Shown: positions 56,500-64,000, numbered from the stretch's first letter. The stretch is 64,000 nucleotides of DNA from Falsiruegeria litorea R37 (GCF_900172225.1 NZ_FWFO01000004.1:1-64000), one strand, 5' to 3'. The notes: a model not told the origin generated them from the letters alone. A program made the numbers and translations.

Positions 56500-57035
56500 C
56501 CCAGCGTATCCCGTCGGTTGACACCGATAGCCCTGAACAGGCTGCGGTGCAGAGGCGGGTTGCCAAGGTTTGGGGTGGAAAGCTGAATATCTCGGATGCA
56601 ATGGCGCATAATCCGGCGGTGCTGGATGGGGTCCTGTCTCTCTGGGCGGCGCTGGATCAAAGCGGCCTGTCCGCCGAAGACCGCGAGGTGATCTGCGTGG
56701 ACATGGCAGTGCAGAACGGTTGCCACTACTGAGTGCCAGCTCATCTGGGCATGGCGCAGGCGCGCGAGGTGGATATGGCGATGATCGAACGGATTGCGCG
56801 GGGAGGGCTGCTCGAGGATGACAGCCGTGCGGCCAAATTGCAGCGGCTGACCCGAAGGTTGGTCGAAACCGGCGGAGCGTTGCCCGATGTCGAACTGGCG
56901 CAGGCACGCGACGACGGGTTCGACAATGCGCAGCTGGTGGCCATCGTGGCTGAGATCGCGCATTGTCATTTCACCAACAGCTTCAACCGCTTGGCGCGGA
57001 CCGAACCCGACGCGCATTTCCCGGCTTGGCCATAG
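56496..57035 (+). CDS. CMD/AhpD-family protein with in-frame TGA at the active-site Cys (candidate selenoprotein)
   Basis: A 179-codon reading frame broken only by TGA at 56730-56732. The sequence around it is the AhpD/CMD active site: NGCHY-TGA-VPAHLGMA. The family motif is C-x2-C-x3-H; here the first Cys and the His are kept and the second Cys codon is TGA. The frame runs on 100 codons past it, with a further Cys/His (AHCHF) near the end. In this family the two Cys form the redox pair, so a Sec at that place would be a functional CxxU. The 3' neighbourhood folds into a stem at 56733-56757. A nonsense mutation (TGC to TGA) is the alternative. Translation starts with TTG overlapping the gshA stop; the C-terminal 53 nt overlap the convergent desaturase gene. 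Confidence 0.75.
56733..56757 (+). promoter_or_regulatory. possible SECIS-like stem after the in-frame TGA
   Basis: GUGCCAGCU (56733-56741) pairs with GGC and UGGCGC (56748-56757, one bulged A), with the loop CAUCUG. It begins at the first base after the TGA. In known bacterial SECIS the apical loop lies about 16-37 nt after UGA with a G or GU in its 5' part; here the loop is only 9 nt away and its G is at the end. So the match is partial. Confidence 0.35.
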
Positions 57036-57849
57036 TCTTTGGATCTAGCCAGGGTACAACCGATTGACGACTTCTTGCGTAGCCGGGCACCTGAGTGTCC
57101 AGCCGTTCCGCCAGCTCTGGCAGGCGGCTGACGGGAACGCTGGGAAACAGATGGTGTTCACGGTGATAGAACATCAGATAAGCCAAGCGGGCCAGTGGCC
57201 CGCGCTGGCTGCGCCCGGCCAATCCGCTGTGTGCGGTGCCATGATGGGTGATCCAAACAGCGAAGAACGCGGTCAGGCATTGCGCCAAGATCATCGCCGC
57301 CAGATGTAGCATCAGAAACCGCAGCCCCGAGGCAACGATGGCGCTGACCACCAAGGCAACGGCCACCCCATCGACCAGCAACCGGCGCCGCCATTTCGTG
57401 CCGCCATGGCTCCAGGCCGCGCGGATCAAATCAAACGGGAAACGCGGGCCGTAAAGCAACACTTGCCGCGCACTCATCTCGCCGCATTTCCCTTCGTGAT
57501 CCTTTGGCCCCATGGCATGGCGATGGTGCTGCATATGGCTCCAGGCCACGGAACAGTTGCAGCCGCACATGGCGCCACTCAGGACGTGAAGGATCACGAT
57601 ATCCCAGCGACGCGGCAGGCCCAGATTGCCATGGATCGCCTCATGGTTCAGGCGCAGGGCGCAGAGGAAGTACATGAAGCTGCCCAAAGCGCCCACAGGC
57701 CAGAGCGTTGATGCATAGAGCCACCACGACAACACCAACCAAGGCAAGGGAAGGGTGAGTTCGATCAGTGTCTGACGGCGGTTGACTGGTGTCAGATCTT
57801 TCCAGTTCACGCCCGGTGGCGGTGTTTCCTTGGCGTGTGGCTCACACAT
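56983..57849 (-). CDS. membrane fatty acid desaturase family protein
   Basis: A 288-residue di-iron membrane desaturase. Boxes: H69-E-A-I-H73, H105-x2-H108-H-x-H111, and HREHHLFP in the C-terminal third. Four or more helices. Its start overlaps the membrane-protein gene upstream by 8 nt, and both lie behind GbsR-like sites. Substrate unknown; the family includes carotenoid and acyl-lipid enzymes. The C-terminal codons overlap the convergent CMD gene by 53 nt. Confidence 0.87.
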   Translation of the reverse strand: MCEPHAKETPPPGVNWKDLTPVNRRQTLIELTLPLPWLVLSWWLYASTLWPVGALGSFMYFLCALRLNHEAIHGNLGLPRRWDIVILHVLSGAMCGCNCSVAWSHMQHHRHAMGPKDHEGKCGEMSARQVLLYGPRFPFDLIRAAWSHGGTKWRRRLLVDGVAVALVVSAIVASGLRFLMLHLAAMILAQCLTAFFAVWITHHGTAHSGLAGRSQRGPLARLAYLMFYHREHHLFPSVPVSRLPELAERLDTQVPGYARSRQSVVPWLDPKTMAKPGNARRVRSAPSG

Positions 57850-58339
57850 GGCTTTGGTTCCTTTGCGTTTGTCGATGACGGATAAGCAACCCCGCGACGC
57901 AGCCCCAAACCGGGGCAAAGATCGCACCCATGAACAAAAACAACTTCATGAAAACGCTGAAACCGTCGAGGGTGGCCAAGGTGGACAGCCCATACAACAG
58001 TCCGAAGGCCATCGAATTTGCCGCCAACGCCAAAACAGCAATCACAACGGGATTGGGCGTGTGGGCTGCAAGGTAGCGTCGCAGCACCCAGCCACCGATC
58101 AGAACGAATTGAACAAATCCAAATGGAATCGCAAAAACCGTAACGAATGAAGCTGCTCCAAAGAATTCGACGATGTCAGAAAGGTATTTGGGTACGTCAA
58201 CGAACAGCTCGACAACTGCGGCCACCGTGATCGCCGCGATGTAAAATCCAAGCGTGACAAGAAGCGTGGCAAATGGTGCCGTGACGAGGCTGATGATGAT
58301 ATCCGAATTGAATTCAGTATTTCTGGTTATTTCTGTCAT
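57842..58339 (-). CDS. four-helix membrane protein of unknown function
   Basis: A 165-residue protein with four membrane helices (about residues 12-45, 60-85, 98-118 and 128-150). No family known to me. Overlaps the start of the desaturase gene, so the two are probably a functional pair. A GbsR-like half palindrome (58331-58346) covers its start codon. Confidence 0.77.
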   Translation of the reverse strand: MTEITRNTEFNSDIIISLVTAPFATLLVTLGFYIAAITVAAVVELFVDVPKYLSDIVEFFGAASFVTVFAIPFGFVQFVLIGGWVLRRYLAAHTPNPVVIAVLALAANSMAFGLLYGLSTLATLDGFSVFMKLFLFMGAIFAPVWGCVAGLLIRHRQTQRNQSHV

Positions 58340-58346
58340 TTGAGAA
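58331..58346. promoter_or_regulatory. GbsR-like site at the start of the membrane-protein/desaturase operon
   Basis: TTCTGTCATTTGAGAA has the same left arm as the palindrome upstream of the regulator gene (58918-58933) and a degenerate right arm. It overlaps the start codon at 58337-58339, a good place for repression. Confidence 0.4.
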
Positions 58347-58370
58347 ATTTCCTGGCAAAATTTTTTGGAA

Positions 58371-58898
58371 CTATGATCCTTTGGGCAGAAACCGGGTCAA
58401 TTTCGAGCCGAGTTTCAACACGGCAAGATGCACGCTGCGGGGCAGGCGCGAGAAGTCGGCGTACCAATCGTCAAACATCTGCATCACGCGCAGGGTCTCG
58501 GTCATGCGGGATTTGACCACTTCGGGCGTGCCATCGACTGCGGCCTCTCTTTCGACCTCTTTCAGGGCGGCCAGGGTTGGGGCAAATTCACGCTCGCGAC
58601 GGCCTTGGATCACGGTGTCGACCAGATCGAACATGTCGCGGACAGAGGTGAAGTGATCACGCCGGTCACCCAACTGACGGCTGGACTTCACCAGCTTCCA
58701 GGCCTGCAGCTCTTTCAGCCCGTTTGACACGTTGGAGCGCGCCAGATCGAGCGTCTCGCAGATCTCTTCGGCCGTCATCGGGTCCGGCGCGATATGGAGA
58801 AGCGCGTGGATCTGAGCGACCGAGCGATTGACACCCCACCTTGATCCCATCTCACCCCAGTGAAGGATAAAGTTCTGCATGGCCGGGGTCAGGTTCAT
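58371..58898 (-). CDS. GbsR/MarR-family transcriptional regulator
   Basis: A 175-residue GbsR-type winged-helix protein. N-terminal half with MTAEEICETLDLARSNVSNGLKELQAW is the DNA-binding region (about 40-90); the C-terminal half is a long helical dimerisation part. GbsR proteins sense small molecules such as choline. It is likely to control itself and the two genes downstream, because a perfect palindrome precedes it and a related site lies before the next gene. Confidence 0.87.
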   Translation of the reverse strand: MNLTPAMQNFILHWGEMGSRWGVNRSVAQIHALLHIAPDPMTAEEICETLDLARSNVSNGLKELQAWKLVKSSRQLGDRRDHFTSVRDMFDLVDTVIQGRREREFAPTLAALKEVEREAAVDGTPEVVKSRMTETLRVMQMFDDWYADFSRLPRSVHLAVLKLGSKLTRFLPKGS

Positions 58899-58917
58899 CG
58901 TACGACTCGCTTAGAGA

Positions 58918-58933
58918 TTCTGTAATGACAGAA
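58918..58933. promoter_or_regulatory. palindromic operator upstream of the GbsR-type gene
   Basis: TTCTGTAATGACAGAA is a perfect 6-4-6 palindrome, 20 nt before the start codon at 58898. It fits autoregulation by the GbsR-type protein. Confidence 0.55.
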
Positions 58934-58960
58934 ATAACTGACAAAAATGTGCCAGGCAAG

Positions 58961-58992
58961 AAAAAACCGGCAACGCGCTGCGCTGCCGGTTT
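58961..58992 (-). terminator. rho-independent terminator of the YHS-domain gene
   Basis: On the minus strand AAACCGGCA (complement of 58984-58992) pairs with TGCCGGTTT (complement of 58964-58972), ending in a T6 run. It starts 16 nt after the stop at 59009. Confidence 0.88.
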
Positions 58993-59008
58993 GTCGGGAT
59001 GCCCGTGA

Positions 59009-59485
59009 TTACTGTGCTTGCAGCTCTTCTGGGGTCTTGTCTTCGATATCGGTCCAGTTGGTGTCGGCCGACACGATGAAACCCGGGACGTCTTCGCTCC
59101 AGCGTTCCTGGATCTGAGCCGACAGGTTCAGGTACAGCTTGTCATCAACGATCTTCCAGTAGTTCGGGTCGCCGTCGAACTTGAAGCCCATGGCAGTGCC
59201 GAACGCGCAAAAGCCGCCGTAGGCCGGCGCGTAGGCCTCGGGGTTCGCTTCGAACGCGGCTTTGTTTTCCTCGGACGAGAACCAGTAGGTTGCGTCGTTG
59301 TAGACCGAGGTCAGGCGATAGTCGCCCTTGGTAGGCTCACCGACGGTGAAGTAAGCAACCGGGTCGAAACCTTGAAGTGCCAGGCCAGTGTTGCTTGCGT
59401 TGACGTCGACACCAGCGGCCAGAGTTGCACCAGCCAGAGTTACGGACAGAGCGATGCCGCCGATCAGGGATTTTACTTTGTTCAT
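59009..59485 (-). CDS. secreted YHS-domain protein
   Basis: A 158-residue protein with a signal peptide (cleavage near AAG at 25) and a YHS domain: LQGFDPVAYFTVGEPTKGDY and YWFSSEENKAAFEANPEAYAPAYGGFCAFG. YHS domains bind metals such as copper or heme-related groups. Family proteins are common in marine alphaproteobacteria as periplasmic proteins. The single Cys is in GFCAFG. It is monocistronic with its own terminator; about 190 nt of regulatory space lie upstream. Confidence 0.88.
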   Translation of the reverse strand: MNKVKSLIGGIALSVTLAGATLAAGVDVNASNTGLALQGFDPVAYFTVGEPTKGDYRLTSVYNDATYWFSSEENKAAFEANPEAYAPAYGGFCAFGTAMGFKFDGDPNYWKIVDDKLYLNLSAQIQERWSEDVPGFIVSADTNWTDIEDKTPEELQAQ

Positions 59486-59677
59486 GAGTCTTTCCTCACA
59501 GTTTCAAGCCAAGCCGATCAGTTTGGGCAAGGGCCTGATATTTCGATGTTGGATGACGTGTAATTCCGTCACGACACCGAAATGGGACAGGATTTGATCA
59601 CGTTCAAAGCAACTCAATTTGATTGTGCAGGGGCGAAAACTGACTGTGCAAAAATGTGGGTTTACAGATCAGTAAAT

Positions 59678-59947
59678 TCACTTTTGCGCACACAAGTCAG
59701 CGAGGAAAGCGATGACTTTTTGCGCAGGCATTTCACAGGGTTTCAGCAGCGGTCCCCGTTGCAAATCATAGACATTCAAGCTGATGTAGTTGGTGCCGCC
59801 CAACTCGGTTGCGACCAGCTTGATCGCACGGCCCCCTGAAAAACAGGTCTTGGACACCATATAGCTGCGCCCGCCCGAGGTGCCGCGTACTGTGCCTTCG
59901 GGCCATTCGACCAAGCGGCGCAAGGCTTCTGGCAGCAGATCGTTCAG
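59678..59947 (-). CDS. small conserved-looking protein after plsY, non-ATG start
   Basis: An 89-residue frame (NDLLPEALRRLVEWPEG to LADLCAQK) that overlaps the plsY stop by 4 nt. No ATG exists; CTG 59947 (overlapping plsY as CTGA) or TTG 59923 would start it. The N-terminal half is basic-acidic and the second half has regular beta-like patterns (SFSGGRAIKLVATELGG-like). Composition is protein-like and unlike a shadow. Family unknown to me. Confidence 0.55.
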   Translation of the reverse strand: MNDLLPEALRRLVEWPEGTVRGTSGGRSYMVSKTCFSGGRAIKLVATELGGTNYISLNVYDLQRGPLLKPCEMPAQKVIAFLADLCAQK

Positions 59948-60552
59948 GATTTTTGCCCGATCTTGGGCTCGGTGCCGGATTTGATTCGGGCAATGTTGGC
60001 GCGGTGGCGCCAATAGACGAGGGAAGTCAGCAGAACGCCGAGCAGTAGAGCGGTGCCGTGGCCCAGAAGGACGGCCCAGATAGTCGAGCTTGCTGCGGCA
60101 ACCAGTGCCGCCATCGACGAGATGCGGGTGATGGCGGCCGCGGCAAGCCATGTCAGGCAGCAGGCAATACCAACGGGCCAGGCGAGCGCCAGCCACAGTC
60201 CCAGAAAGGTCGCCACGCCTTTGCCGCCTTTGAACGCCAGCCAGACCGGATAGCAGTGGCCGACAAAGGCTGCCAGCGCCGCTATTTGTACGGCATCTTC
60301 GCCAGCCATGGCGCGCGCAAGCAGAACGGCCACCACACCTTTGCCGCCGTCGAACAGCAGGGTTAACGCCGCCGCCGTCTTGTTGCCGGTGCGCAGAACG
60401 TTGGTAGCGCCGATGTTGCCTGATCCGATGTCACGCAGGTTGCCAAGGCCCATCACGCGCGCCCAGATCATGCCAAAGGGGATCGACCCCAGGCCGTAAC
60501 CGATCGCGGCCCACAAAAGCAGGCCGAACGTGGGGGTATCAAAAGGGGGCAT
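59944..60552 (-). CDS. plsY: acyl-phosphate:glycerol-3-phosphate acyltransferase PlsY
   Basis: A 202-residue membrane protein. Motifs GSIPFGMIWARVMG, DIGSGNIGATNVLRTG, AFKGGKGVAT and GHCYPVW are the PlsY signature. It transfers acyl groups from acyl phosphate to glycerol-3-phosphate. It starts where the pyrC-like gene stops (overlap of 1 nt), so it is last-but-one in the pyrB operon. Confidence 0.96.
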   Translation of the reverse strand: MPPFDTPTFGLLLWAAIGYGLGSIPFGMIWARVMGLGNLRDIGSGNIGATNVLRTGNKTAAALTLLFDGGKGVVAVLLARAMAGEDAVQIAALAAFVGHCYPVWLAFKGGKGVATFLGLWLALAWPVGIACCLTWLAAAAITRISSMAALVAAASSTIWAVLLGHGTALLLGVLLTSLVYWRHRANIARIKSGTEPKIGQKS

Positions 60553-61832
60553 CAGGTCCTCCGGAAAACTTCGTGACCACCAACAAAGGTTGCCAGCACC
60601 CTACCTTGCATCCGCTGGCCGTCAAACGGAGTGTTCTGCGATTTCGACAACAGCGTCGCGCGGTCCAGCACAAAGGGCACATCGGGGTCGAAAAGCACCA
60701 GATCGGCAGGCGCACCGGCACTTAGTCGGCCAGCGTCCAGCCCCAACCGCTTGGCCGGGTTCAGGGACATCGCCCGGAACAGGGTCGGCAGGTCCAGATA
60801 TTCGGCGTGCACTAGACGCAAGGCGGCAGGCAGGAAAGTTTCCAACGCAACGGCACCAGCGGCGGCCTCTTCAAACGGCAGGCGCTTGCTTTCTTCGTCC
60901 TGCGGTGTGTGCATCGAACTGATGATGTCGATCAGCCCTGTGCGGACCGCTTCGATCACCGCCAGGCGGTCGTCTTCGGACCGCAACGGCGGCTTGACCT
61001 TGAAGAAGGTGCGATAGTCCGCGACGTCCAGTTCGTTCAGCGTCAGATGGTGGACCGAAGTTCCGGCCGAGATGTCCAGGCCGTTGGCTTTTGCGCGTTC
61101 CAGCGCGGGCAAGGCGCGGGCTGTGGTGATCTGGTCGGCGTGGTATTTGGCACCGGTCATTTCCAACAAGGCGATGTCGCGGTCGAGCCCCATCCGCTCG
61201 GCCATGGGGGACGCGGCGGGCAGGCCATAGAGCGCGGCAAATTTGCCGCTGGTGGCTGCAGCTCCCTTGCTCAGGATCGGCTCCTGCGGATGCGCCATGA
61301 CCAGAGCGCCGCAGGACCGGGCATAGGTCAGCGCGCGGGTAAACACCTTGGTGTCGCTGATCACGTGGTCGCAATCGGTAAAGGCCACGGCGCCCGCGTC
61401 TTGCAGGAACCCGATCTCGGTCATCTCGCGCCCTTCGCGCCCTTTGGTGAGGGCAGCCATGGGCAGCACGTTCACCGGCGTGTCGGCCTGTGCACGGCGG
61501 GTGACAAATTCCAATGACTCGGGCGTGTCGATGGCGGGGGTGGTATCGGGGCGCGTGACCATGGTGGTCACGCCACCCGCAGCCGCTGCGCGGCCTGCGG
61601 ATTTATAGCTTTCCTTATGCCGCTCACCCGGCTCACAGACCTTGACCCCGATGTCGATAATTCCGGGGGCCAGACATTTGCCGCCACAATCCACAGTCTC
61701 GGCATCCGATGCCTCCGGCGTCCTTTCGCCGGTTGCCATAATCCGCCCGTCACGCACGTGCAGCCAGCCAAGGGTATCCGTGCCTGCTTCGGGGTCGATC
61801 AGGCGTGCGTTGGAAAAGAGTGTGTCGCTCAT
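60552..61832 (-). CDS. dihydroorotase-like pseudoenzyme (PyrX/PyrC')
   Basis: A 426-residue amidohydrolase-fold protein of the class I dihydroorotase family. The metal motif H-x-H after the first strand is G62-V63-K64 here (IDIGVKVCEPG), and the catalytic Asp of the DHAPH motif is Met (SSMHTPQDEESK). So it cannot bind the usual zinc pair and is inactive. In other bacteria such a PyrC' is needed to assemble aspartate carbamoyltransferase; pyrB lies two genes upstream. ATG 61832 overlaps the preceding gene's stop. A real dihydroorotase must be encoded elsewhere. Confidence 0.88.
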   Translation of the reverse strand: MSDTLFSNARLIDPEAGTDTLGWLHVRDGRIMATGERTPEASDAETVDCGGKCLAPGIIDIGVKVCEPGERHKESYKSAGRAAAAGGVTTMVTRPDTTPAIDTPESLEFVTRRAQADTPVNVLPMAALTKGREGREMTEIGFLQDAGAVAFTDCDHVISDTKVFTRALTYARSCGALVMAHPQEPILSKGAAATSGKFAALYGLPAASPMAERMGLDRDIALLEMTGAKYHADQITTARALPALERAKANGLDISAGTSVHHLTLNELDVADYRTFFKVKPPLRSEDDRLAVIEAVRTGLIDIISSMHTPQDEESKRLPFEEAAAGAVALETFLPAALRLVHAEYLDLPTLFRAMSLNPAKRLGLDAGRLSAGAPADLVLFDPDVPFVLDRATLLSKSQNTPFDGQRMQGRVLATFVGGHEVFRRT

Positions 61833-62206
61833 GGAATGGCCCTTTCGATGGCGGCCTTGGTGGCTGCGGGGTCGGCTTGGTATTTGATGAGGTGCTTGTC
61901 GCCCGTCTTGGTCACGATTTGCACATAGCTGCCCATCGTGTTGATCTTTTCGATGTTTCTCAGCGCCACACGGCGCGGGCCGGGCCCGACCAGATCGCTG
62001 CCGTCGATGGACCAGACATATCCCAGCTCTTCGGACGCCAGATACCAGCCGCGCAAAACGATGGCGGCCAACCCCGCAGGCGCGCCGGTCCAGACGTAAG
62101 GGTTGCCGATCAGCCAAAGCACCAGCATCGCGCCGCCCATGGCGGCGGCGGCCATCCAGGTGTGGCTGCGGATATAGGCGCTGCGGTCGGCGGGAAACTC
62201 GGTCAT
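61829..62206 (-). CDS. small membrane protein with PH-like domain
   Basis: A 125-residue protein with two helices (about residues 14-35 and 38-52) and a C-terminal PH-like domain (YVWSIDGSDLVGPGPRRVA, IEKINTMGSYVQIVTKTG). It overlaps the dihydroorotase-like gene and the upstream gene by 4 nt each. In the same operon as pyrB; a role in the pyrimidine complex or in lipid synthesis (plsY) is open. Confidence 0.82.
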   Translation of the reverse strand: MTEFPADRSAYIRSHTWMAAAAMGGAMLVLWLIGNPYVWTGAPAGLAAIVLRGWYLASEELGYVWSIDGSDLVGPGPRRVALRNIEKINTMGSYVQIVTKTGDKHLIKYQADPAATKAAIERAIP

Positions 62207-62730
62207 AGCAGCACCTTGAGCAGAACCAGCGTGATCACTAGTGTGAGGCCCACCACAAAAGTCAAAACGATCTGTCGAGTGCGGCGCGCCTCGGCGTCGC
62301 TGGCGGGCGGGGCAGCAGAATAGGGTGCGGCGCTTTCCGTCTGAATCGGAGCAGCAGACCAATCGGTGCCATCCTCGGTGTAGATGCCGATCAGCGAGAT
62401 ACCTTCATCCGGGCTCAGCGCGCCTTCTTTGCCCTCAAACGCCTTGCTACGCACTAACAGAACCCAGCCCTGAGCCGCGTCCAAAGCTAACTTGTCGAGC
62501 TGCGCCGGGTCCACCCCGCACCCATCGGAGAGGTAGCCGTAAAGCCCCACCTCTTCGAGGTCGGAAACCGGAAATACCTCGACCTGTTCGTCATCCACTG
62601 CGGCAAGCCCCAAAACCTGCGCCGCGGCTCCGGGTTCTTGCAGAAACCGGGCCTCTTCCGGGCGCATGTCCAAGGAAAACAGGCGCAGAACGCGCTGTTC
62701 GCCTTTGCGGATATGCAGTGGGTTTCTCAT
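62203..62730 (-). CDS. unknown protein with C-terminal membrane anchor
   Basis: A 175-residue protein. Residues 1-130 are soluble and acidic (with [22 protein letters not shown]-like region and [10 protein letters not shown]). A Pro/Ala linker leads to a single C-terminal helix (about 150-172), so it is tail-anchored to the inner membrane. It overlaps pyrB and the PH-like gene by 4 nt, tying it to the operon. No function known to me. Confidence 0.8.
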   Translation of the reverse strand: MRNPLHIRKGEQRVLRLFSLDMRPEEARFLQEPGAAAQVLGLAAVDDEQVEVFPVSDLEEVGLYGYLSDGCGVDPAQLDKLALDAAQGWVLLVRSKAFEGKEGALSPDEGISLIGIYTEDGTDWSAAPIQTESAAPYSAAPPASDAEARRTRQIVLTFVVGLTLVITLVLLKVLL

Positions 62731-63662
62731 GCGGCGGCAGTCAGGTTGCGGGCCAGCAGCTCCATCGCGGCCATGCGCACGGCGACGCCCATCTCGACCT
62801 GCTCTTGAATGACCGAGCGGTTGATGTCGTCCGCCAACGTTCCGTCGATCTCGACACCGCGGTTCATCGGGCCGGGGTGCATGACGATGGCATCGGGCTT
62901 GGCGAGGCCGAGCTTTTCGGCGTCCAATCCGTAGCGGTGGTAATATTCGCGTTCGGACGGGATAAAGCCGCCATCCATCCGCTCGCGCTGAAGCCGCAGC
63001 ATCATGACCACGTCGACGTCCCTTAGGCCCTCGCGCATGTCGTCATAGATCTCGGCGCCAAACTCGGCAAATTGACCCGGCACCAGCGTCGGCGGGCCGA
63101 TCAGGCGAATGCGGTTTTCCATCTTGCCCAGCAGGATCAGGTTTGACCGGGCCACGCGCGAATGCGCAACGTCGCCACAGATCGCGATGTTCAGCCGGTG
63201 CAGGCGCCCCTTGGCGCGGCGGATGGTCAGCGCATCGAGCAACGCCTGGGTGGGGTGCTCGTGCTTGCCGTCGCCCGCGTTCAGAACGGCGCAGTTCACT
63301 TTCTGCGCCAGCAGATCCACCGCACCCGAATGCGGGTGACGCACCACCAGCAGATCGGGGTGCATAGCATTCAGCGTCATGGCGGTGTCGATCAGCGTTT
63401 CGCCCTTTTTGATCGAACTGGCCTGCATCGCCATGTTCATCACATCCGCGCCCAGGCGCTTGCCGGCAATCTCGAAACTGGCCTGTGTGCGGGTCGAGTT
63501 TTCAAAGAACATGTTGATCTGCGTCAGCCCGGCCAGCACATCGGCGTGTTTGCTGGATTGCCGGTTCAGATCCACATAGGTCTCGGCCAGGTCCAGGATC
63601 GCGGTGATGTCACTTTGGGAAAGCTGTTCGATGCCAAGAAGGTGACGGTGCGCAAAACTCAT
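62727..63662 (-). CDS. pyrB: aspartate carbamoyltransferase catalytic chain
   Basis: A 311-residue PyrB. The carbamoyl-phosphate loop is [12 protein letters not shown], followed by the HPTQALLD motif ([11 protein letters not shown]) and MHPGPMNRG. It makes carbamoyl aspartate in pyrimidine synthesis. The absence of pyrI and the presence of a PyrC'-type gene two genes downstream fit a PyrB-PyrC' complex. First gene of the operon pyrB, tail-anchored protein, PH-like protein, pyrC', plsY, small protein. Confidence 0.97.
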   Translation of the reverse strand: MSFAHRHLLGIEQLSQSDITAILDLAETYVDLNRQSSKHADVLAGLTQINMFFENSTRTQASFEIAGKRLGADVMNMAMQASSIKKGETLIDTAMTLNAMHPDLLVVRHPHSGAVDLLAQKVNCAVLNAGDGKHEHPTQALLDALTIRRAKGRLHRLNIAICGDVAHSRVARSNLILLGKMENRIRLIGPPTLVPGQFAEFGAEIYDDMREGLRDVDVVMMLRLQRERMDGGFIPSEREYYHRYGLDAEKLGLAKPDAIVMHPGPMNRGVEIDGTLADDINRSVIQEQVEMGVAVRMAAMELLARNLTAAA

Positions 63663-63735
63663 GGGCCGGACTCCGATCTGACATTTTGAGCGCTTATAGA
63701 AAGGTCACCCGCTCGGGGCAATATGCAAGCGGGCG

Positions 63736-64000
63736 CTATTCTGGCGCACATCCACCTTCTGGCAGACACTGCTCTCCCGGTTTGCACCATTTGCCATAGC
63801 CGCAGTCGACCGCCTTGATCGGAACGCAGCCGCGCCCCTTGGAACATTTGAAGCCGGGGCGGCATTCACTGTCGGTTTCGGAGCACTGAAACCAACCCGG
63901 GTTGGAGCAGCCGCCGCCGGGTAAGCAGCCCGTGGTCGGATCTGCGCCCGGAACCAGAAGCTGTTCTTGATCCGTTGTTCTGCGGCAATCGCCGCTGGCT
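63736..64000 (-). CDS. cysteine-rich protein, partial (runs off the window)
   Basis: On the minus strand an open frame enters from the window edge and stops at 63736-63738. The visible 87 residues contain 11 Cys spaced in short repeats such as GGGCSNPGW, ECRPGFKCSKGRGC, CGYGKWCKPGEQC and GGCAPE. The pattern of Cys-rich, Gly/Pro-rich units suggests a secreted disulfide-rich protein. The N-terminus lies outside, so signal peptide and length are unknown. Confidence 0.65.
   Translation of the reverse strand, partial: ASGDCRRTTDQEQLLVPGADPTTGCLPGGGCSNPGWFQCSETDSECRPGFKCSKGRGCVPIKAVDCGYGKWCKPGEQCLPEGGCAPE

Noticed and set aside
56496-56732. Two separate genes split by TGA (78 and 100 codons)
   Set aside because: The frame is the same on both sides and the stop lies inside the active-site motif, so a single gene or a pseudogene explains it better.

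Overview
The window looks like a chromosomal segment of a marine alphaproteobacterium of the Roseobacter group (Rhodobacteraceae). Reasons: high GC, gene orders typical of that family (uvrC-pgsA-moaD-moaE, gshA next to a CMD-domain gene, plsY beside pyrC-like/pyrB), a PutA without a DNA-binding domain next to an Lrp-type regulator, a betaine-lipid remodelling set (plcP-btaA-btaB), and TRAP transport. No prophage, transposase, CRISPR array, plasmid or rRNA gene is visible. These are taxonomic inferences from gene content; no database was searched.

Layout. 1-3.6 kb: initiator tRNA, then a translationally coupled exbB-exbD-exbD-tonB set led by a small secreted protein of unknown role. 3.7-10 kb: a DM13 protein, aconitase acnB, and the phosphate-starvation lipid-remodelling operon plcP-btaA-btaB behind a Pho-box-like repeat. 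10.4-14.8 kb: Lrp regulator/putA proline catabolism and tRNA-Ser(GCT). 14.9-25.3 kb: the main accessory block, with LysR, an enolase-superfamily epimerase, MarR, a DadA-like dehydrogenase, a TRAP transporter, a BASS-type carrier and 5-oxoprolinase pxpB-pxpC-pxpA. It probably forms a scavenging pathway for pyroglutamate-like or D-amino compounds. 25.4-29.3 kb: thiC under a TPP riboswitch, and a penicillin-binding carboxypeptidase with a SPOR domain.

29.4-45 kb is mostly housekeeping: HAD hydrolase, clpS, rRNA methyltransferase, SDR, hemF, hemC, hemE, a fatty acid desaturase, a family III CoA-transferase, two DMT exporters (one at 47 kb), coxG, an ABC exporter, an S49 peptidase, a tiny zinc-ribbon-like membrane protein, a Ca2+/H+ or Na+/Ca2+ exchanger and a pteridine reductase. 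45-55 kb: uvrC, pgsA, moaD-moaE, OmpA-like protein, ubiA, rsmE, a GNAT protein. 55-64 kb: gshA followed by a CMD/AhpD gene with an in-frame TGA at its second active-site Cys (candidate selenoprotein), a GbsR-type regulator with a desaturase gene pair, a YHS protein, and a pyrimidine/phospholipid block on the minus strand (pyrB, two small membrane proteins, a catalytically dead dihydroorotase, plsY).

The most interesting signals are the TGA-containing CMD/AhpD gene at 56.5-57.0 kb, the racemase/TRAP/5-oxoprolinase cluster with a perfect palindromic operator at 17.6 kb, a family of large extragenic inverted repeats at gene 3' ends (27.6, 33.4, 46.9 and 49.5 kb), and the dihydroorotase pseudoenzyme coupled to two unknown membrane proteins and pyrB.
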